Assembly: GCA_963804865.1 (NCBI GenBank)
Contig: CAWDSH010000001.1
Span: 682,001-746,000, forward strand
DNA length: 64,000 bases
From: CAVVEQ01 sp963804865
GTDB taxonomy: Bacteria; Chloroflexota; Anaerolineae; Anaerolineales; Anaerolineaceae
Direction: 5' to 3'
Positions 60,782-64,000 of the stretch are shown in pieces. The stretch's first letter is position 1; every line of letters starts with the position of its first letter. The position numbers and the translations under genes are program-made. Under the pieces are notes generated by a model that worked only from the letters and a program-made list of their open reading frames with translations, made no database searches and was not told where the DNA came from.

Positions 60782-62026
60782 ATGGAAAACAAAAATTTAA
60801 AGGTAATACTTTTCATTTTCATTGGCTTGATCGTGCTGGCTGCAACATTTTCAGGTGGGCTTTGGGCTGGATATGCATTAAAAAATGTGTCGAACGCATT
60901 ATTCCTTCCGACATCCCAAGCTAATAATCCATCCTTATTTTCACCGACGCAAAATGGTGATCAAGATACCCTTTTCCAGCCTTTCTGGCAAGCCTGGGAC
61001 ACCGTCCATGAGCAATACGTTGATCAACCACTTGACGATGACCTGCTTATGCAGGGAGCGATCAGTGGAATGCTTTCATCGCTGGGTGATCCTCATACGG
61101 GATACATGGACCCGGTGGAATTCCAACAGGCAAACGCACCCTTGGAAGGTGAATATGAAGGAATCGGTGCATATGTGGATACCACCTCGGAGTACCTGAC
61201 AATTATCAGCCCGATGCCGGATACTCCGGCAGAAGCTGCCGGCTTGAAACCAGGTGATCAAGTAGTTGCAATTGATGGACAGGACATGACTGGTATCGCC
61301 GGCGATCTTGTCTTACGCAAGGTTCTGGGACCGGCTGGTTCTAAGGTTATTCTGACGATGAGGCGGGAAGGAATGGACGATTTCGATGTAACCATCATCC
61401 GGGCGAAGATAATCCTCCTAAGCGTCACCTCGGAAATGAAAGCAGGCAATATTGCCTATATCAATCTATCCTCGTTTGCTTCTGACACTACATCATTGCT
61501 GCGTACTCATTTAAACGATCTGCTGAAAAATAATCCCAAGGGGATAATCCTGGATTTGCGAAACAATGGCGGTGGATATCTGGATACGGCAGTGGATGTT
61601 TTGTCCCAATTCATTAAGGAAGGCGTGGTCTTGATTGAGGAATATGGGGACGGAAGTCAACAAACTTATGAAGCAAATGGGAATGGACTCGCGACAGATC
61701 CCTCCCTTCCCATTGTTGTTCTGGTCAACGAAGGATCAGCTTCAGCCTCAGAGATTACAGCTGGTGCAATCCAAGATCTTAAACGCGGTATCCTCATTGG
61801 TGCAAAAACCTATGGGAAAGGATCTGTCCAGCAATGGACCACATTGTTAAATGATGCCGGGGCGATCCGAGTGACTGTTGCCCGCTGGCTGACTCCAAAC
61901 GGTCGCCAAATTAATGGGGTTGGTTTGGAGCCAGATATTCCAGTCGAACTCACGGTGGAGGACTTTGATGCCGGTCGTGACCCGCAATTGGATCGGGCAA
62001 TCGAATATATTACGACTGGAAAATAG
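60782..62026 (+). CDS. S41 family C-terminal processing protease (CtpA-like)
   Basis: A 414-residue membrane-anchored protease. Residues 7-30 form the anchor (VILFIFIGLIVLAATFSGGL). The helical N-domain (DTVHEQYVD, SSLGDPHTGYM) is followed by a PDZ domain (about 125-200: GIGAYVDTTSEYLTIISPMP, LKPGDQVVAIDG) that reads C-termini. The catalytic domain has LRNNGGGYLDTAVDV, NEGSASASEITAGAI (Ser nucleophile) and GAKTYGKGSVQQW (Lys). Ser-Lys dyad is complete. It would act in the envelope on misfolded or maturing proteins. GGAGGATTAAGG precedes the ATG. The gene ends shortly before the next gene's promoter. Confidence 0.96.
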   Translation: MENKNLKVILFIFIGLIVLAATFSGGLWAGYALKNVSNALFLPTSQANNPSLFSPTQNGDQDTLFQPFWQAWDTVHEQYVDQPLDDDLLMQGAISGMLSSLGDPHTGYMDPVEFQQANAPLEGEYEGIGAYVDTTSEYLTIISPMPDTPAEAAGLKPGDQVVAIDGQDMTGIAGDLVLRKVLGPAGSKVILTMRREGMDDFDVTIIRAKIILLSVTSEMKAGNIAYINLSSFASDTTSLLRTHLNDLLKNNPKGIILDLRNNGGGYLDTAVDVLSQFIKEGVVLIEEYGDGSQQTYEANGNGLATDPSLPIVVLVNEGSASASEITAGAIQDLKRGILIGAKTYGKGSVQQWTTLLNDAGAIRVTVARWLTPNGRQINGVGLEPDIPVELTVEDFDAGRDPQLDRAIEYITTGK

Positions 62027-62030
62027 GAAA

Positions 62031-62059
62031 TTGACAGCGATAAGCCTGCGCGGTATAAT
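62031..62059 (+). promoter_or_regulatory. Perfect sigma-70 promoter for the S1-domain gene
   Basis: TTGACA (62031-62036), exactly 17 bases, TATAAT (62054-62059). Both boxes match consensus fully. It starts four bases after the S41 gene's stop; transcription would start near 62066, 29 bases before the ATG. Confidence 0.88.
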
Positions 62060-62094
62060 CGCCTGTTGCAAATAACCAATTGATGGAGTTGATA

Positions 62095-62874
62095 ATGGAT
62101 CAAATAACGGCTGCAAAGTCCGAACCCAGCGAAATAACACCTAAAATGCACTTTAAAGGCAAGGTGATCATCACCAGCCTTGCTGGTGCCAAGATCGATA
62201 TTGGGATAGGCAAAACCGCTGTTATCCATGTTTCACAAATTGAAAGCCCGGATAAAATGCCCATCAAGAAGGTGGACGATGTACTTCAACCCGGTAAGGA
62301 AATCGACGTTTGGGTGAAACGGGTAAGGGATGAAAGAATAGAATTGACCATGTTCAAACCTCTCGATCTCGAATGGAGAGATATTAAGAAAGACATGGTG
62401 GTCAAAGGTAAAGTTGTTCGACTTGAGAAATTTGGCGCTTTTATTGAGATTGGTGCTGAGAGACCTGGTTTGCTTCATGTAAGTGAGCTTTCCCATGGAT
62501 TCGTTCGCACTCCAGCTGACTTGTTAAAAGAAAACGACGAAGTGGAAGTGCAGATCATCGATATGGATCGAAAAAAGAAACAGATCAAGCTTAGTATGAA
62601 GGCTCTTCAACCTGAAATCGTAAAGGAAGAACCCGTTATCGAAAAACCGAAGGCAAATAGATCTGGTAAAAAAAGTAAACCGGCCAAATCTGCTTCGGAA
62701 GAAGAGAAACCTGTAGCCCCCGAACCTACCGTGATGGAATTGGCTTATCGCCAGGCGATGAACAAAGCCAAGGTCCGCGACTCGGGCAGCCGGGCTAAAA
62801 AGGAAAAGAATTTATCCAAGGAACAGGAAGAAATCCTCTCCCGGACCCTTGAAAATAAAGTACAGACAAGTTGA
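62095..62874 (+). CDS. Protein with two S1 RNA-binding domains
   Basis: About 259 residues from the ATG at 62095 (GGAG at eight bases; an upstream in-frame TTG/ATG is less likely). Two S1 domains lie at about 18-85 (FKGKVIITSLAGAKIDIGIG) and 100-170 (VVKGKVVRLEKFGAFIEIGA, RPGLLHVSELSHGFV, VQIIDMDRKKKQIKLSMKAL). A Lys/Pro/Glu-rich tail (175-259) is probably disordered. The second domain is the canonical RpsA/PNPase type; the first is more divergent. In translation or RNA decay such proteins bind single-stranded mRNA. It is shorter than full bS1 and might take its place; no other bS1 gene is visible here. The strong promoter implies high expression. Confidence 0.88.
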   Translation: MDQITAAKSEPSEITPKMHFKGKVIITSLAGAKIDIGIGKTAVIHVSQIESPDKMPIKKVDDVLQPGKEIDVWVKRVRDERIELTMFKPLDLEWRDIKKDMVVKGKVVRLEKFGAFIEIGAERPGLLHVSELSHGFVRTPADLLKENDEVEVQIIDMDRKKKQIKLSMKALQPEIVKEEPVIEKPKANRSGKKSKPAKSASEEEKPVAPEPTVMELAYRQAMNKAKVRDSGSRAKKEKNLSKEQEEILSRTLENKVQTS

Positions 62875-62879
62875 CACAG

Positions 62880-62910
62880 AGAACCTCCAAAACCTTGGAG
62901 GTTCTTTTAT
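62880..62910 (+). terminator. Intrinsic terminator after the S1-domain gene
   Basis: AGAACCTCC (62880-62888) pairs with GGAGGTTCT (62897-62905) across an eight-base loop, followed by TTTTAT. Confidence 0.88.
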
Positions 62911-62993
62911 GGATTATGAAAGCATGTTAAAATAATTCATCATGCACCAAAATAAAAATAACCGATTCATGATAACGTTCCCCATTCATCATC

Positions 62994-63021
62994 AGGGAGG
63001 GCAGGAAAAAACGCCCTCCCT
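62994..63021 (+). promoter_or_regulatory. Hairpin in the pyrG leader
   Basis: AGGGAGGGC (62994-63002) and GCCCTCCCT (63013-63021) form a perfect 9-base stem around AGGAAAAAAC. The following GTCTCTTAATCTG is not a good T tract. It lies 37 bases before the pyrG start and may control its expression. Confidence 0.45.
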
Positions 63022-63057
63022 GTCTCTTAATCTGTTCATAAACAAAGGGGGTCAATG

Positions 63058-64000
63058 ATGACAACCAGGTACATTTTCTTCACCGGCGGTGTGGTCAGTT
63101 CGGTCGGAAAAGGGGTTACTGCAGCAGCCATTGGCCGGTTGCTTAAGGAACGGGGTTTCAATGTCATGGTTCAAAAACTGGACCCCTATATTAATGTTGA
63201 TCCCGGGACAATGAGTCCCTACCAGCATGGTGAAGTTTATGTTCTTGATGATGGTGCAGAAACCGACCTGGATCTTGGTCATTATGAACGTTTTATTGAT
63301 ATCCGGTTAAGCAAAGTCTGCAATATAACTGCTGGTCAGGTTTACGCTGAAGTGATAGGCAAAGAACGGCATGGGGATTTCCTTGGCGGCACCATCCAGG
63401 TGATCCCTCATATCACGAATGAGATTAAACGCAGGATATCTTTGGTCGCGCAGGAAACAGGTGCTGAGTTCATCCTTGTGGAAGTTGGTGGAACCGTGGG
63501 TGATATTGAAAGTCAGCCATTTCTGGAATCATTGCGCCAGCTTCGTAATGACCTGGGAAGGGAAAATACCCTTTCTATTCACGTCACGTGGTTACCCTAT
63601 ATCGGTGCCACAAACGAATTGAAGACAAAACCCACCCAGCATTCCGTGCGAGAACTGCGTTCAATCGGCATCCAACCGGATATGATCGTAGCCCGATCTG
63701 ATTATCCCGTGGCAGATAGTTTACGTGAAAAAATCGCCCTGTTCTGTGATGTTCAGGAGCGCGCTGTCATCCCCATGATGACCACAAAAATCTTATATGA
63801 GATCCCACTCCTGCTTGAGCAATACGGCGTTACTGAATTTATATTGGAAAAATTCAACTTGAAAGCTCGCAGGAAACCGCATTGGGAGGAATGGAAACGT
63901 GTGGTCGCTGAAGTAAAACGCGAGAAACCTAAAGTAAAGGTGGCCTTGGTTGGAAAGTATGTGGAACTGCATGATGCCTATATCAGTGTCAAGGAAGCCT
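63058..64000 (+). CDS. pyrG: CTP synthase, N-terminal part (cut by window edge)
   Basis: The first 314 codons of PyrG, which makes CTP from UTP, ATP and glutamine. YIFFTGGVVSSVGKGVTAAA is the amidoligase P-loop region. KLDPYINVDPGTMSPYQHGE, VLDDGAETDLDLGHYERF, IQVIPHITNEIK and EVGGTVGDIES follow in order. The sequence reaches KVALVGKYVELHDAYISVKE, the start of the glutaminase part, at the window edge, so the Cys-His-Glu triad is not seen. I prefer the second of two adjacent ATG codons (63058), which has AGGGGG six bases upstream. A hairpin lies in the leader. Confidence 0.97.
   Translation, partial: MTTRYIFFTGGVVSSVGKGVTAAAIGRLLKERGFNVMVQKLDPYINVDPGTMSPYQHGEVYVLDDGAETDLDLGHYERFIDIRLSKVCNITAGQVYAEVIGKERHGDFLGGTIQVIPHITNEIKRRISLVAQETGAEFILVEVGGTVGDIESQPFLESLRQLRNDLGRENTLSIHVTWLPYIGATNELKTKPTQHSVRELRSIGIQPDMIVARSDYPVADSLREKIALFCDVQERAVIPMMTTKILYEIPLLLEQYGVTEFILEKFNLKARRKPHWEEWKRVVAEVKREKPKVKVALVGKYVELHDAYISVKEA

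Noticed and set aside
62994..63021. Bacillus-type pyrG reiterative-transcription attenuator
   Set aside because: That mechanism needs a pyrimidine-rich 5' arm and a GGGC start; here the 5' arm is purine-rich.
1..64000. CRISPR arrays, insertion sequences and rRNA genes
   Set aside because: No regularly spaced repeats, transposase-like proteins, terminal inverted repeats or rRNA segments were found by reading.

Overview
The window reads as a chromosomal segment of a Chloroflexota bacterium, most probably class Anaerolineae. This rests on family content: paired DUF2298 (Chlor_Arch_YYY) membrane proteins beside GT39-type glycosyltransferases, a mevalonate kinase plus isopentenyl phosphate kinase pair, exported proteins with Thr/Pro-rich linkers, many GAF/SpoIIE signalling proteins, and a topoisomerase I with an N-terminal zinc finger. 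Base composition looks even, and I see no phage, transposon, plasmid or CRISPR block. TGA, TAA and TAG all end normal genes.

Layout. (1) 1-22023, all minus strand: a sensor cut by the window edge, a frameshifted C69 (secernin-like) peptidase, cmk, then a large surface-glycosylation block (frameshifted GT39-like protein, two DUF2298 proteins, two more GT39-like proteins, methyltransferase, GT4, SDR epimerase, flippase-like protein), then lepA and tlyA. (2) 22106-26386, plus strand: polyprenyl-phosphate transferase (UbiA), mevalonate kinase, isopentenyl phosphate kinase, dGTPase, greA, closed by a bidirectional terminator. (3) 26433-35008, minus strand: membrane protein with an in-frame TGA, topA, manC, dprA with an in-frame TGA, and the translation block ffh-rpsP-khpA-rimM. 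(4) 35259-43449, plus strand: DegV, DUF1015, two M23 peptidases, a PD40 propeller protein, an NBR1-Ig lipoprotein and queG. (5) 43482-50206: LysM protein (minus); STAS, RsbW-like and multi-GAF/SpoIIE partner-switch cassette plus HAD (plus); FtsB/DivIC-like protein and tRNA-Leu(CAG) (minus). (6) 50314-64000: degenerate sensor kinase, catalytically degraded tyrosine recombinase, tilS (minus), response regulator-ParA / Sir2 / histidine kinase operon, mutL (minus), HAD nucleotidase, S41 protease, S1-domain protein and the 5' part of pyrG. No gene-free stretch exceeds 300 bases; the longest is the ffh/degV divergent region of 250 bases.

Points of interest. Five well-localised frameshifts, and a sixth less well placed, all equal one extra base; four are certain or likely in short homopolymers. 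This looks like a systematic sequence artefact or recent decay. Two conserved genes, dprA and a membrane-protein gene, carry in-frame TGA codons in otherwise intact frames. Terminator-like hairpins sit in or at the start of three RNA-related genes (ffh, rimM, queG). Several signalling or recombination proteins keep their fold signatures but have lost catalytic residues: the XerC/D-like protein, the CpaE-like ATPase and the 738-residue kinase-like protein. The mevalonate kinase/IPK pair indicates the alternative (isopentenyl-phosphate) mevalonate route. Some -10 boxes lie 6-10 bases from start codons, suggesting leaderless mRNAs.
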